Numbered from the stretch's first letter, positions 1 to 8,245 are shown. The stretch: DNA of 64,000 nt from Argonema galeatum A003/A1 (GCF_023333595.1 NZ_JAIQZM010000006.1:158620-222619), one strand, 5' to 3'. Numbers and translations are program-made. Notes: a model not told the origin generated them from the sequence alone.

Positions 1-346
1 TACTAGCACTAGCAGTGCTAAGATTCTTTCCTGAAAAATTGAAGAGTAGATCTCCCAAGCCAACGTGACCGTCAGCAGCATAATTACTGCTAGTTCCTGC
101 TAGAGGCAAATTGGTATTAATAGCAACAAAAATCTCATCAGCAGTTTGCTTAAAAGCCATACCGTAGATTTCATATTTAGTGCCACCCACATTGTTTCCT
201 GTTATGCTGTCGTTAAAGGAATCAATTGCATAATTCCAATCCTTGTACAAAGTACTAGCTTCCGCTGGTTTGCTGATGACAGATAGGCAGCAAAGAGTTG
301 CGGTAATAGAAGTTAAGAACAGAGAGGGAATTTTTAGGTTAATCAT
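1..346 (-). CDS. Exosortase-dependent surface protein, XDD3-like (3' end outside window)
   Basis: A minus-strand reading frame opens with ATG at 346 and stays open to the window edge, giving the first 115 residues. The N-terminus is a clear signal peptide (MINLKIPSLFLTSITATLCC followed by a small-residue cleavage region near PAEA). The mature part begins with LYKDWNYAIDSFNDS and later GLGDLLFNFSGKN, which I recognise from cyanobacterial exosortase-dependent surface proteins (XDD3 type), normally ending in a PEP-CTERM-like sorting signal. That C-terminal signal lies beyond the window, so the sorting claim is inference. It lies downstream of the PA14/M23 gene on the same strand, separated by 117 bp with a hairpin. 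Confidence 0.65.
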   Translation of the reverse strand, partial: MINLKIPSLFLTSITATLCCLSVISKPAEASTLYKDWNYAIDSFNDSITGNNVGGTKYEIYGMAFKQTADEIFVAINTNLPLAGTSSNYAADGHVGLGDLLFNFSGKNLSTASAS

Positions 347-366
347 GGTAAATTTCCTGGTTAAGT

Positions 367-414
367 AAAAAAAAGGGTTGGTTTGCGATCGACTTAGTTA
401 GTTGGTCGATCGCA
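367..414 (-). terminator. Possible intrinsic terminator after the PA14/M23 gene
   Basis: On the minus strand a perfect 10-bp stem (TGCGATCGAC at 384-393 with its complement at 405-414, 11-nt loop) is followed after nine bases by a run of eight T (A-run 367-374 on the plus strand). It sits 50 bp past the stop codon at 464. The T-run is not directly at the stem, so termination strength is uncertain; the stem also carries HIP1-like GCGATCG cores. Confidence 0.4.
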
Positions 415-463
415 CCTCACGATTAGAAAGTGCGATCGCCTTACACGAATTACTAACAATCTA

Positions 464-3055
464 TTAGCTATTTTTCCACAGCCAATATGCTTCAAGAGGA
501 CTCATCGTTGCTTGTCTGACTAAATTTTGATTTGGGGATGCGCTAACAGAACCATTTTTAGTTCCGACCGCTAGGTGAAAGTGTGCATTGCTTCCTAGTT
601 GACTTCCTACTGTACTAATTTGATCTCCGACTTTTACCGTGTTGCCTATTTTCCAATTGCCTAGACTTTGTAAATGACCATAGACCCATTGCTTACCATT
701 TTTATCTTCGACAGCAATGAAATAACCGTTGCTCGATGCGCCCGTGTCATCTGTCCAGACAATTTTTCCTTGGGCTGCTGCTTTTACAGTATCTCCAGCT
801 TTAGCCTTAAAATCAATTCCTGAATGCCACTTACCCAAAGCATTGTAGTAACTTTGGTCATATAAGTATCCCGCATTCATTTTACGCTGACTACCCAATA
901 TTGCTGTCGAAATATCTGCATAAATTTGTTTAATTTCTGTGCGACTTTCTCCATTACTAGGGTTTCCATCAAATCGAATATCATCGCCTGTTTCCCGATC
1001 CCAATCATCTTCTTTTAAAGGACTAAGTTGAGAATAGTAACCAGCCTTCTCCCACCAAGCCTTAACTTGAGCGCCTTTTTCTTTCTCGTAATACTCAACT
1101 TTGACTTCGTGAGTACCTTTAGTCAAATCAACATTGGCACTGTATTCAGTCGGTGATTGATCTTTCCACTGATTAATCACCAATTTATTATCCACCCAAA
1201 GCTTAACTCCATCATCAGCTTTTACCTTGAACGCATAGTTACTTTGGTCGAAATTAAACTTACCTGTCCAACGTACAGAAAAGTTATCATTTGCTATGCT
1301 TTTACCAGGGCCACCAGTACCCCAATTCTTGTCAATTTTGCTCTCTTTATAGATGACAGTGGGAGCGCCACTGAGGTCTTTGTTATTGTAATATTCCGCA
1401 TTGAATTCACCTGTGGGAATCACAGAAAAATCATCGCGATCGAGCGGTGAATACCCGCCAGATTCCTTCCAAGGACTCCAAGTTATTTCACTATTAGAAG
1501 CAACACTGCTGGAAAAACGGGTATAAATTTTCTGATTTAGACCCTGAACAGACTGAAAGAGTTTATCACCGACAGCTTCTAATGTCGGCGCAGTCGGCGT
1601 TTCTCCACCAGATTCTTTCCATTGATTCCAGTTGATTCCATCCGCAGAAAAACGACTATAGATTTTATCGTCTGTACCTCGAGTAGATTGATAGAGTTTG
1701 CCCTTAAACTCTTCTATATCTGGAGTGCTATAAGTTGTTCCTCCTGATTCTTTCCATTCACTCCAAGTGCTGCCATTGGAGGTAAAACGGGTATAGATTT
1801 TATCGTCTGTACCTCGACTAGATTGATAGAGTTTGTTGTTGCCAACAGCTTCTAGAGAGGGAGCGCTATAGGTTGTTCCGCTAGTAGTTGCTGTCCAACC
1901 ACTCCAAGTAACTCCATCGGAGGTAGAACGGTTATAAATCTTATTATCAAAACCTCGGTGAGACTGATAGAGTTTGTCTTGGAAAACTTCTAAAGCTATG
2001 GCATTCTTTGTCTTGGTATTTTCTTCAGGTGCGGGAACCCAATCAGTCCATGTGACTGCCTCACCATCAGAGGTAAAACCAGTGGAAGAACGGGTATAGA
2101 TTTTATCGTCTGTACCTCGAGTAGACTGATAGAGTTTGCCTTTGAAAGTTTCTAAACTGGGAGCGCTATAGGTTGTTCCGCTAGTAGTTGCTTTCCAATC
2201 ACTCCAGATGACTCCCTCCCCATCCGAGGTAAAACCTTTAGAAAAACGAGTGTAGATTTTATTATCTAGACCTCGGTGAGATTGGTAAACTTTATCACCA
2301 ATAGATGTCATTGCAATCTGAGACATTTCAATAGAAATGTCTTTACCACCGATAGTGATAGTCGCACGATCATCCTCAGCTTTTAATCCCAAAAGTTCAT
2401 CTGCACTTATCGTTTTACCTTGCACAAGTCTCGCAAAAATATCCCCTTCATCTCCCGCCGCATCGGAAACATTCACTTTCGAGTCGATCGAATGTCCAAT
2501 TTCTTCCAGCACTACACTCGTTACCGCCTCAGTATTACCAGCATTCTTGGCAAGGAAATCCCTCGATAAATAAATCGTATTGTTAGCCGCAGCAAATGCT
2601 CCATTCGCCTCGTTAATTTCTACACCTGCACGAATCTCAATCTTTGGCAATTCGCTAAAATCCCCAGTGAGCCAATCTTTCACTAAATTACTAGCAACCT
2701 TAGCATCCCAACTATTGCCAAAAGCAATATTCATTTTATTGGTAAAATCTGGATCTTTTCCCAATCCAGTAAGAATATCTTTACCAGATTCTAAAGCTTG
2801 CTCTACCAAAGCACTTTCTGGCAAAACATGACTAGCGGATAGGATGAAGTTATCGCTATTGCCACCTGCTAAGGGCGAAATATCAATTGGTGGTTGGCTA
2901 ACACCTGTACTCAAACTTTTTCCAGGTGGTTGGAAAAGAATTTCTGTCCCTGTTTCTATACTGCCACTTACCCCACTGAGGCAAGGTTTGTCTGTGGAGT
3001 TGAGCGGATTATTGCCATCGGACATCAAAGGGTTAAACATAGGTAATTGCACCAA
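464..3055 (-). CDS. Large surface/secreted protein: metallopeptidase-like domain, six repeats, PA14, M23
   Basis: This 863-residue protein is a mosaic. Residues about 75-245 form a domain seen in cyanobacterial secreted proteins, with a zinc-peptidase-like motif LEEIGHSID and a following ARLVQGKTISADEL segment. Residues 245-545 hold six repeats of a sialidase/lectin-like unit of the form KLYQS-RG-DDKIYTRFS-DG-W. A PA14 carbohydrate-binding domain (FNAEYY to KAWWE, about 550-670) follows. The C-terminus is an M23 LytM peptidase domain with HSGIDF near residue 747 and HFHLAV near 827, the zinc-ligand motifs. No N-terminal signal peptide is visible, so export would need another route (type I secretion is a guess). 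A role in cell-wall or sheath turnover or adhesion is inference. It has no close upstream neighbour in its own direction and is followed by the surface protein at the window edge. Confidence 0.8.
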   Translation of the reverse strand: MVQLPMFNPLMSDGNNPLNSTDKPCLSGVSGSIETGTEILFQPPGKSLSTGVSQPPIDISPLAGGNSDNFILSASHVLPESALVEQALESGKDILTGLGKDPDFTNKMNIAFGNSWDAKVASNLVKDWLTGDFSELPKIEIRAGVEINEANGAFAAANNTIYLSRDFLAKNAGNTEAVTSVVLEEIGHSIDSKVNVSDAAGDEGDIFARLVQGKTISADELLGLKAEDDRATITIGGKDISIEMSQIAMTSIGDKVYQSHRGLDNKIYTRFSKGFTSDGEGVIWSDWKATTSGTTYSAPSLETFKGKLYQSTRGTDDKIYTRSSTGFTSDGEAVTWTDWVPAPEENTKTKNAIALEVFQDKLYQSHRGFDNKIYNRSTSDGVTWSGWTATTSGTTYSAPSLEAVGNNKLYQSSRGTDDKIYTRFTSNGSTWSEWKESGGTTYSTPDIEEFKGKLYQSTRGTDDKIYSRFSADGINWNQWKESGGETPTAPTLEAVGDKLFQSVQGLNQKIYTRFSSSVASNSEITWSPWKESGGYSPLDRDDFSVIPTGEFNAEYYNNKDLSGAPTVIYKESKIDKNWGTGGPGKSIANDNFSVRWTGKFNFDQSNYAFKVKADDGVKLWVDNKLVINQWKDQSPTEYSANVDLTKGTHEVKVEYYEKEKGAQVKAWWEKAGYYSQLSPLKEDDWDRETGDDIRFDGNPSNGESRTEIKQIYADISTAILGSQRKMNAGYLYDQSYYNALGKWHSGIDFKAKAGDTVKAAAQGKIVWTDDTGASSNGYFIAVEDKNGKQWVYGHLQSLGNWKIGNTVKVGDQISTVGSQLGSNAHFHLAVGTKNGSVSASPNQNLVRQATMSPLEAYWLWKNS

Positions 3056-3502
3056 TTTATGAATGTTTACTAGAAAAATTGGCAGAAGATTTGAAAATGG
3101 AAATAGGACTATTGGGGCTAGAGGTCGATCCTCTTATCCCAACAACCCACCAACTAGAAAATTGCCAATTGTGGGTTCCTATCTATTTCTCAGGACTAAG
3201 CCTTGCTTTTTATGCGCCAAAGTCGTTTTTCCAACAAAACTTTACAAATAGTCTTTACCAGATAGACTTGGCACGCCCCATAGAGACTTGGTTGCTTGGG
3301 TTTTTACTTACGACCTCCAATATTCAGAATGCCCGATGTATAAAAGCTTGGCGGCTCAGTTTGGCTCATTTTTTGGCTCACATCTTGTGCCATTCTCAAA
3401 AAGACTGGAAAAACCGGGTTTCTGCGCCTACAGACCCCTACCCTTGTTAGCAAAAGTGAGCCATAATTTTAGATAAAGTCGTTCGCTAGAGGGAGGATAG
3501 GC
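3056..3502. other. Intergenic region upstream of the NB-ARC operon
   Basis: These 447 bases separate two divergently transcribed genes. A plus-strand frame of 123 codons (3079-3450) is open but its product has no recognisable domain, and its second half overlaps low-information sequence including the dispersed ACCGGGTTTCT repeat core near 3414; I do not call it a gene with confidence. The last 30 bases before 3503 carry AGGGAGGAT, a good ribosome binding site for the GTG start of the NB-ARC gene. Confidence 0.5.
3361..3463. promoter_or_regulatory. Repeated TTGGCTCA boxes with inverted partner
   Basis: TTGGCTCA occurs at 3361-3368 and again at 3373-3380, spaced 12 bp, and the inverted form GTGAGCCA at 3456-3463 about 40 bp before the NB-ARC start. 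The eight-base arms TGGCTCAC (3374-3381) and GTGAGCCA are perfectly complementary. The arrangement suggests an operator for the downstream operon, whose first protein has a helix-turn-helix-like N-terminus. Function is inferred only from position. Confidence 0.3.
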
Positions 3503-4807
3503 GTGGCTGATTCCATCAGAGCATCTAAGCAAGGGCTAGAAATCATCGATAAAGCTAGAAGCAAGAAACGCTGGGGTCGTCAGTCTGTAGTTTGGTGTAA
3601 GGATGCCAACACCACGGAAGCAACCTTAAAGCGGTTTTGGCGGAATTTACCCATTGACCGAGAGACTTTTATAAAGATTTGTAATACTGTAGGGGTTGAC
3701 TGGGAAAAAATTGCCGATCGCGAAGCAGATGCGATCGCTAACCTAGAGATAACCCAACGCGGGGTATTTATCCCCAATAGTCGCTGTAGGCGGGTGTGGG
3801 GACGAGATACACTGATTGAACTCATACTCAATCGTCTCAGCGATCCCCAAGAGTTATCTATTCTTTCTCTCAGTGGTAGTGCGGGGTATGGTAAGACGGA
3901 AGCTGCTAGTGTTGTTGCTAAAGAAGCTCTGCAAAGAAATCTCTTCGCTGATGTACTATGGGTTACGGCAAGGCAAACTGAACTTGTGGATGGTTGCATC
4001 AGTCAAGAAAATCAGTTTGACGCTCTTAATTGGCATCATTTTCTCAATCAAATAGCCCATCAACTTGCTTGTCCGATCGAGCGAGTTAACCAACATCTGA
4101 GAGAACAAAAGTACCTCATTGTATTGGACAATGCTGAAACCTCACAGGTAGAAAATATTCTCGCAAACCTTGTTAAAATGCTCAACCCCAGTCGAGCATT
4201 GCTAACCAGCCGATTGAAAACTAAACCTCCTTATGTAGGATTAATCCAAATACAAGGATTAGAAGAAGAATGGTCATACAAATTGTTGCGAGATGAAGCA
4301 GAATATAATAATATTTCAGCGTTGAGCGAAGCAAGTAACGAGCAACTCTATCGAGTGTATAAATTATCTTGCGGTGCCCCCTTAGCACTGCATTTCATTG
4401 TTGGTCGGATCTTAGACGATCGAGCTTTAGATCCAGTCTTATCTGCTCTAGAACAAGCTAGCGGAGAAGTTGAGGAATTCTATAAATTTTCCCTAGAAAT
4501 AGCATGGCAACGAATTAGCAATATCGCTAAGAACGTACTAGGTTACATGGGTCGATCTGATGCAAGTGTTACCCTCCTAGAATTGTTTGATGCTGGGAAA
4601 GTTCAAGAATGCGAGTGGAACAAAGCCAAACGCGAACTAAAACGATGGTATTTAATTGAAGACGTACAAGATGCGAAAGGTAATCAAAGATATGATTTAC
4701 ATCCCTGGATTAGAAGCAGTTTGCGTGGAGAATTGGTAAACACCTGGCAACCCTCGCTGCAAGATTTTGAACAAATAGCCAAATCTAAGTTTGATATCGA
4801 TATATAA
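3503..4807 (+). CDS. NB-ARC (STAND) NTPase with N-terminal helical domain
   Basis: The 434-residue protein starts at GTG 3503, preceded by AGGGAGGAT. Residues 1-75 (SIRASKQGLEIIDKAR, then TLKRFWRNLPIDRETF, then VGVDWEKI) form the small helical domain typical of the N-terminus of cyanobacterial NACHT/NB-ARC proteins, probably helix-turn-helix-like. The STAND NTPase follows: Walker A GSAGYGKTE with Lys131, Walker B YLIVLDNAE near residue 210, sensor-type LLTSR near 230, GAPLAL near 290 and a winged-helix-like segment to the end. There is no C-terminal sensor domain in this chain; TPRs are instead supplied by the next gene 28 bp downstream. STAND NTPases act as signal-triggered switches, some in antiviral defence or regulation; the role here is unknown. 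Confidence 0.85.
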   Translation: MADSIRASKQGLEIIDKARSKKRWGRQSVVWCKDANTTEATLKRFWRNLPIDRETFIKICNTVGVDWEKIADREADAIANLEITQRGVFIPNSRCRRVWGRDTLIELILNRLSDPQELSILSLSGSAGYGKTEAASVVAKEALQRNLFADVLWVTARQTELVDGCISQENQFDALNWHHFLNQIAHQLACPIERVNQHLREQKYLIVLDNAETSQVENILANLVKMLNPSRALLTSRLKTKPPYVGLIQIQGLEEEWSYKLLRDEAEYNNISALSEASNEQLYRVYKLSCGAPLALHFIVGRILDDRALDPVLSALEQASGEVEEFYKFSLEIAWQRISNIAKNVLGYMGRSDASVTLLELFDAGKVQECEWNKAKRELKRWYLIEDVQDAKGNQRYDLHPWIRSSLRGELVNTWQPSLQDFEQIAKSKFDIDI

Positions 4808-4835
4808 ATTCAGGTAGCACAAGGAAAAGGCGATT

Positions 4836-5762
4836 ATGGCTAAAGTCGATTTAACCATTCTCGAAGAGAGAACAAATCTTTTTAGTTTTTTGCGAGACTT
4901 ATATCAAATTTGTTCAGGGCAAAATGAGGAAAGCGATCGCTCATTTCAATTACTGTATAGAGTCTGGGAAAAAACCAGCGGTAAATTGTGGTTCTTAGGT
5001 TATTGGAACGACTATTTCCGTTGTGGTAATATCGTTCTCAAATCTGCCAAAGCTGTAAATAATATGGCAATTGAAGCCCAACTGTTGAGCGAAATGGGAT
5101 GGGTTTGTATGGAGTGGGAAGATTTTGCCACAACAGAGAAATTCTTCAATGAATCCCTCCATCTGTACGAACTGCTGGAAAACCCCAGAGGAAAGTGCCG
5201 ATTGATGCGTTATTTGGGAGTTTTGTCTCATCGCCAACAACAACTAAACTCTGCTCTAGAACACTATCGAAGAGCTTTGGAAGTAGTAAGTGCTAATTGC
5301 ACTAGCTCGTCTGCAAACGACAATTGGGCTTTTCACGAAGCAGAATTACCTAATGTTTTGGGAGAACTTTATTTAGAATTGCAAGACTTTTCTGCAAGTT
5401 ATCCCGAACTTAAACAATCGTTAGAAAGATACACTTCTCTGATTAATAGATATCGCTATTATCAAGCCGATCCATTACTTAACTTGGGACGCTGGCACTT
5501 CCTACAGGGAGAATACGATCGAGCCAGACAGTATTATCAAGATTGCCTTCAACTCAGCCAAGAAATCAGTCGTCCAGATACGATAGCTGGTGTGCTGCTG
5601 CGTCTAGCTGAACTAGCTGAAGTAGAGGGCAAAACTGAAGAAGCTTTACAATTGGCAAGTGAAGCAGAGCGTGTGGCTGGTACTGAGATTCCTTCTGTAC
5701 GAGAAGAAGCGGCTCGTTTTAGAGAAAAATTGTTGATTAAATACTCTTTAAATAATGTGTAA
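4836..5762 (+). CDS. TPR-repeat protein paired with the NB-ARC NTPase
   Basis: This 308-residue protein is almost entirely helical tetratricopeptide-like repeats, for example EMGWVCMEWEDFATTEKFFN, LGVLSHRQQQLNSALEHYRR and GRWHFLQGEYDRARQYYQDC. It starts with ATG 28 bp after the NB-ARC gene, with AAGGAAAAGG as ribosome binding site, and its stop overlaps the start region of the pilin-like gene. In many STAND proteins NTPase and TPR sensor are one polypeptide; here they appear as two adjacent genes, so a complex between the two products is the natural inference. No catalytic motif is visible. Confidence 0.8.
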   Translation: MAKVDLTILEERTNLFSFLRDLYQICSGQNEESDRSFQLLYRVWEKTSGKLWFLGYWNDYFRCGNIVLKSAKAVNNMAIEAQLLSEMGWVCMEWEDFATTEKFFNESLHLYELLENPRGKCRLMRYLGVLSHRQQQLNSALEHYRRALEVVSANCTSSSANDNWAFHEAELPNVLGELYLELQDFSASYPELKQSLERYTSLINRYRYYQADPLLNLGRWHFLQGEYDRARQYYQDCLQLSQEISRPDTIAGVLLRLAELAEVEGKTEEALQLASEAERVAGTEIPSVREEAARFREKLLIKYSLNNV

Positions 5763-6222
5763 TGCCGGAGCAAATTTCGTGATAAAAGCGAATCAAGGAT
5801 TTACTTTAACCGAAACTTTAGTGGTAATTATTATTATTGGCATTCTTGCTGCTATTGCCATACCTACTTATTTAAAAATTATCCAAAAATTTACCGCTTT
5901 ATGCCGTAAAGAAACCTGCATAAATCGCGATGCTATAAATCAAAGATGCAACAAAGATGTAAGAACAATAGATTTAAATTTATTACCAGATGGCACAAAG
6001 ATTGAACTAAGGTACTCAAGTCGATGTGATGCTGGATGGGCTAGGTCTACAGCACCAGTTAATTCAGTTATTTATGTTGAAGATTTTCAAGCTAATAAAT
6101 ACGGTCAATCTAGAATTCGGCCAGATGGATTGATCGAACATTACGGCAACATGGGGCCAGGTAGTAACCTTAAGGCTTGCGTTCAATTCGCAACTGGCGA
6201 AGTAATGTGTTCAACTGATTGA
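5755..6222 (+). CDS. Type IV pilin-like prepilin fused to a DUF2690-like domain
   Basis: The protein has a prepilin N-terminus: GFTLTETLVVIIIIGILAAI contains the Gly-Phe cleavage site, the Thr-Glu at the +4/+5 region and the hydrophobic helix of type IV pilin-like proteins. After residue 45 comes a cysteine-containing domain with C-x4-C, later RCNKDVRTIDL and IELRYSSRCDAGWAR, which matches my memory of DUF2690, better known from actinobacterial secreted proteins. The ATG at 5755 overlaps the TPR gene by eight bases; a GTG at 5779, preceded by GGAG, would remove a short leader and is an equally good start. Expected location is the inner membrane, then periplasm or surface. Its place as third gene of the NB-ARC/TPR unit is unusual. 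Confidence 0.75.
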   Translation: MCNAGANFVIKANQGFTLTETLVVIIIIGILAAIAIPTYLKIIQKFTALCRKETCINRDAINQRCNKDVRTIDLNLLPDGTKIELRYSSRCDAGWARSTAPVNSVIYVEDFQANKYGQSRIRPDGLIEHYGNMGPGSNLKACVQFATGEVMCSTD

Positions 6223-6238
6223 CCGACAAAACCTAAAA

Positions 6239-6294
6239 GGACACGGCATAGTTAATATTTTACCCCTCACCCAAACATTGCAGATGCCGTGTCC
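6239..6294. repeat. Palindromic repeat between convergent genes
   Basis: Arms GGACACGGCAT (6239-6249) and ATGCCGTGTCC (6284-6294) are exact complements around a 34-bp centre and are followed by CTAC. They sit between the ends of two convergent genes and could serve as a bidirectional terminator. The same arm type (GTAGGGGCACGGC) occurs at 48755-48818, so this is a dispersed family. Confidence 0.6.
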
Positions 6295-6302
6295 CTACAT
6301 CC

Positions 6303-7139
6303 TTAAATTCCCCCCCTTTCCTCCAACCAATTCACCAAATCAGAAATATCAGAAAAATCAAACAACGCCTCATTCAAATCCTCCAACTCTTCAACAGATA
6401 ATCCTCCCAGACGAGATTGCAATTCCCCATCTAGCACACCAAAGCGGTGCGTCAGCGGACGCATCACCATCTTTAGCGCTTCTTCTTGTTTTCCCTCAAT
6501 TCTTCCTTCTTCCAAAATATCTTGGTAAATCACAGATTCCCGCATAATTCCCTCCCGGAAAAGATTGCGAATCAAATTCCTATTAAACCGTAAACCCGCC
6601 AAAATTTCAGTGGAAGCCAAAATTTCTTGGCGTTGAACAGTTGACTCTATCTTAGCCACTTCTGATGCTACTCGATTCAGTAACCCAGTCGCATCACAAG
6701 TAGCTGCCAAAACAGCCATTGGTAGCAACCCTGGATATTGTAATAATGGTTCTGGGGATTGTTCCCACATCCGAATTACTTGATATCCATGACTGGTTAA
6801 TCCCTGACGAAACTCATGCTCAAATACTGCCGGATTATTATTTGGTTGCAGCCAAATTAGCACTTGCGTTACTGGGAAATTATATTGCCAATAAAGCCGC
6901 ACCCAATAATTTAACATCCACAGTGGCATCGGTTTACCAGTTGGTACTTGCACTTGAAATTCTGCATTTAGAATTTCTGATTGAGTTCGTAGAAGTGTGA
7001 CTGAATCAGCGCGAATTGGTTCGAGACTTAACTCGGTTTTTAACACTTCTACGCTGGTTGTTGGTTGTCCTAATAACCAACTGGCAAATCGATCGGGATA
7101 TTTCTCTGCGAGATACTTACATAAGTTGTCAAATTGCAT
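6303..7139 (-). CDS. Rpn-type putative nuclease/transposase with DUF4351 tail
   Basis: The 278-residue protein begins MQFDNLCKYLAEKYPDRFA and carries FQVQVPTGKPMPLWMLNYWV, typical of the cyanobacterial Rpn/PD-(D/E)xK group (recombination-promoting nuclease / putative transposase family). The last 60 residues (LTHRFGVLDGELQSRLGGLS to DLVNWLEERG) are the DUF4351 domain usually attached to this group. Such genes are numerous in filamentous cyanobacteria and act on DNA, but a specific function is not established. It stands alone, downstream of pgeF on the same strand with a palindromic repeat between. Confidence 0.8.
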   Translation of the reverse strand: MQFDNLCKYLAEKYPDRFASWLLGQPTTSVEVLKTELSLEPIRADSVTLLRTQSEILNAEFQVQVPTGKPMPLWMLNYWVRLYWQYNFPVTQVLIWLQPNNNPAVFEHEFRQGLTSHGYQVIRMWEQSPEPLLQYPGLLPMAVLAATCDATGLLNRVASEVAKIESTVQRQEILASTEILAGLRFNRNLIRNLFREGIMRESVIYQDILEEGRIEGKQEEALKMVMRPLTHRFGVLDGELQSRLGGLSVEELEDLNEALFDFSDISDLVNWLEERGGI

Positions 7140-7185
7140 CCGATTTTTAGATTACTCCTTTCGGTGGTGGAAGACTATAGTGGGA

Positions 7186-7250
7186 GGGCGAAGCATTGCG
7201 GAATAAATCTTAACTCAAAACCGAAACGTTAATTCCGCAATGCTTCGCCC
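7186..7250. repeat. Palindromic repeat, 19-bp perfect arms
   Basis: GGGCGAAGCATTGCGGAAT at 7186-7204 is the exact complement of 7232-7250, with 27 bases between, and the right end continues to CCCCTAC. It lies between pgeF and the Rpn-type gene. This is the form of many cyanobacterial miniature repeats; it may fold as a hairpin in the transcript. Confidence 0.75.
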
Positions 7251-7291
7251 CTACATAATCTTGTGGTCAGAAGGGAGTCGTTTCTGCTATT

Positions 7292-8062
7292 CTATTTACT
7301 CACAATTCCCGACCACTGCACTTTTTTTAGCTTATCTCTGCGATAGGAAAAGAAATACTCCGGTTGCTGATAAGTACAATAAGGTGCGATCGCAATCTGT
7401 TCCCCACTTATCCCCATCTGTTCCAATTGCAACTCATTTACCCGTCGCACATCCAACCGCACTTTTCCCTCTTCTGGATCTGGCAATATCGGTGAATTGG
7501 ATAATTCCTGCAAACTTGACAAAATTCCTTCTTGTTGTGGTATAATACTGGCTCCTACTTCAGCCGCCACATCCACAGAAACTTGATAGACCTCGCCTGC
7601 GATCGCAGGCCCCATCGCAATCCGAAGGTCTGGGAGGAGGCTACCTTGGGCGATAAGACGTGCGATCGCTTGCGGCACAATTTTCCCAGCAGTACCCCGC
7701 CAACCCGCATGAACCGCCGCCACCTGTCCAGTCACCTCATCAGCAATCAGTACAGGGGTGCAATCAGCACTACAAACCCACACCGCCTGCTGTCCCTGCA
7801 CCGTCAGAATACCATCCGCCGATGGTAGGCCATCCAACTCTGGGATTTCCATTTGAGCGCAAATTTCCGAAGCAGAGAGAACCTTATTACCGTGTACCTG
7901 TTTTACTCGATAAACTTGGGCGTCAGGTTGCAGCACCGCCACCAATTCAGCCGGGTTGCGGGGCGAGAACTGTTGCGTAAAAAAGCCGTGCTGCCAAGGT
8001 TCCAAAAGACTACAAGTCAGATAAGGCAATCCTTCCCAGGTGCGCCAGTGCCAAACGTGCAT
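7292..8062 (-). CDS. pgeF: Peptidoglycan editing factor PgeF (YfiH/laccase-domain family)
   Basis: The 256 residues match the PgeF/YlmD family, which removes wrongly incorporated residues from peptidoglycan precursors and also shows purine nucleoside phosphorylase-like activity in some members. Family signatures are RVKQVHGNKV, the metal-ligand motif CSADCTPVLIAD, AAVHAGWRGTAGKI (with the key His) and GPAIAGEVYQV, then APYCTY and FFSYRRD near the end. Length is normal for the family. It is divergent from birA with a palindromic element in the shared upstream region. Confidence 0.93.
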   Translation of the reverse strand: MHVWHWRTWEGLPYLTCSLLEPWQHGFFTQQFSPRNPAELVAVLQPDAQVYRVKQVHGNKVLSASEICAQMEIPELDGLPSADGILTVQGQQAVWVCSADCTPVLIADEVTGQVAAVHAGWRGTAGKIVPQAIARLIAQGSLLPDLRIAMGPAIAGEVYQVSVDVAAEVGASIIPQQEGILSSLQELSNSPILPDPEEGKVRLDVRRVNELQLEQMGISGEQIAIAPYCTYQQPEYFFSYRRDKLKKVQWSGIVSK

Positions 8063-8119
8063 AGAATTAATTGATTTTGTCAGATCGGGTTCAGTCTCGT
8101 GTGAGGAAATCGGGCCAGG

Positions 8120-8245
8120 GCTACCGGACAGTGGAACCCCACCCCCAACCCCTCCCCGCTGCGGGGAGGGGAGACTATTACTCCCCCTCTCCGTTGCGGA
8201 GAGGGGGTTGGGGGGTGAGGTTTGTCCCGGCGAATGACTGGTAGC
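8120..8245. mobile_element. Miniature palindromic element, family E1
   Basis: The element runs from GCTACC (8120) to GGTAGC (8245), so it has short terminal inverted repeats. Inside are two G/C-rich hairpins (CCCCTCCCCGCTGCGGGGAG and CCCCCTCTCCGTTGCGGAGA) joined by CCCCACCCCCAACC and TTGGGGGGTGAGG segments. Nearly the same sequence is found at 36763-36899 and a variant at 31126-31252, both inside genes. No coding capacity, so it would be mobilised in trans, if at all. Confidence 0.7.

Noticed and set aside
3079..3450. Open 123-codon plus-strand frame upstream of the NB-ARC gene
   Set aside because: No domain, overlaps a dispersed repeat core and competing frames; codon pattern looks random. 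Kept only as a remark in the intergenic entry.
3503..6222. Naming the NB-ARC unit as a known Avs or other named antiviral system
   Set aside because: No effector nuclease, protease or TIR domain is present in the NTPase, and the third gene is pilin-like; the defence label would be speculation.
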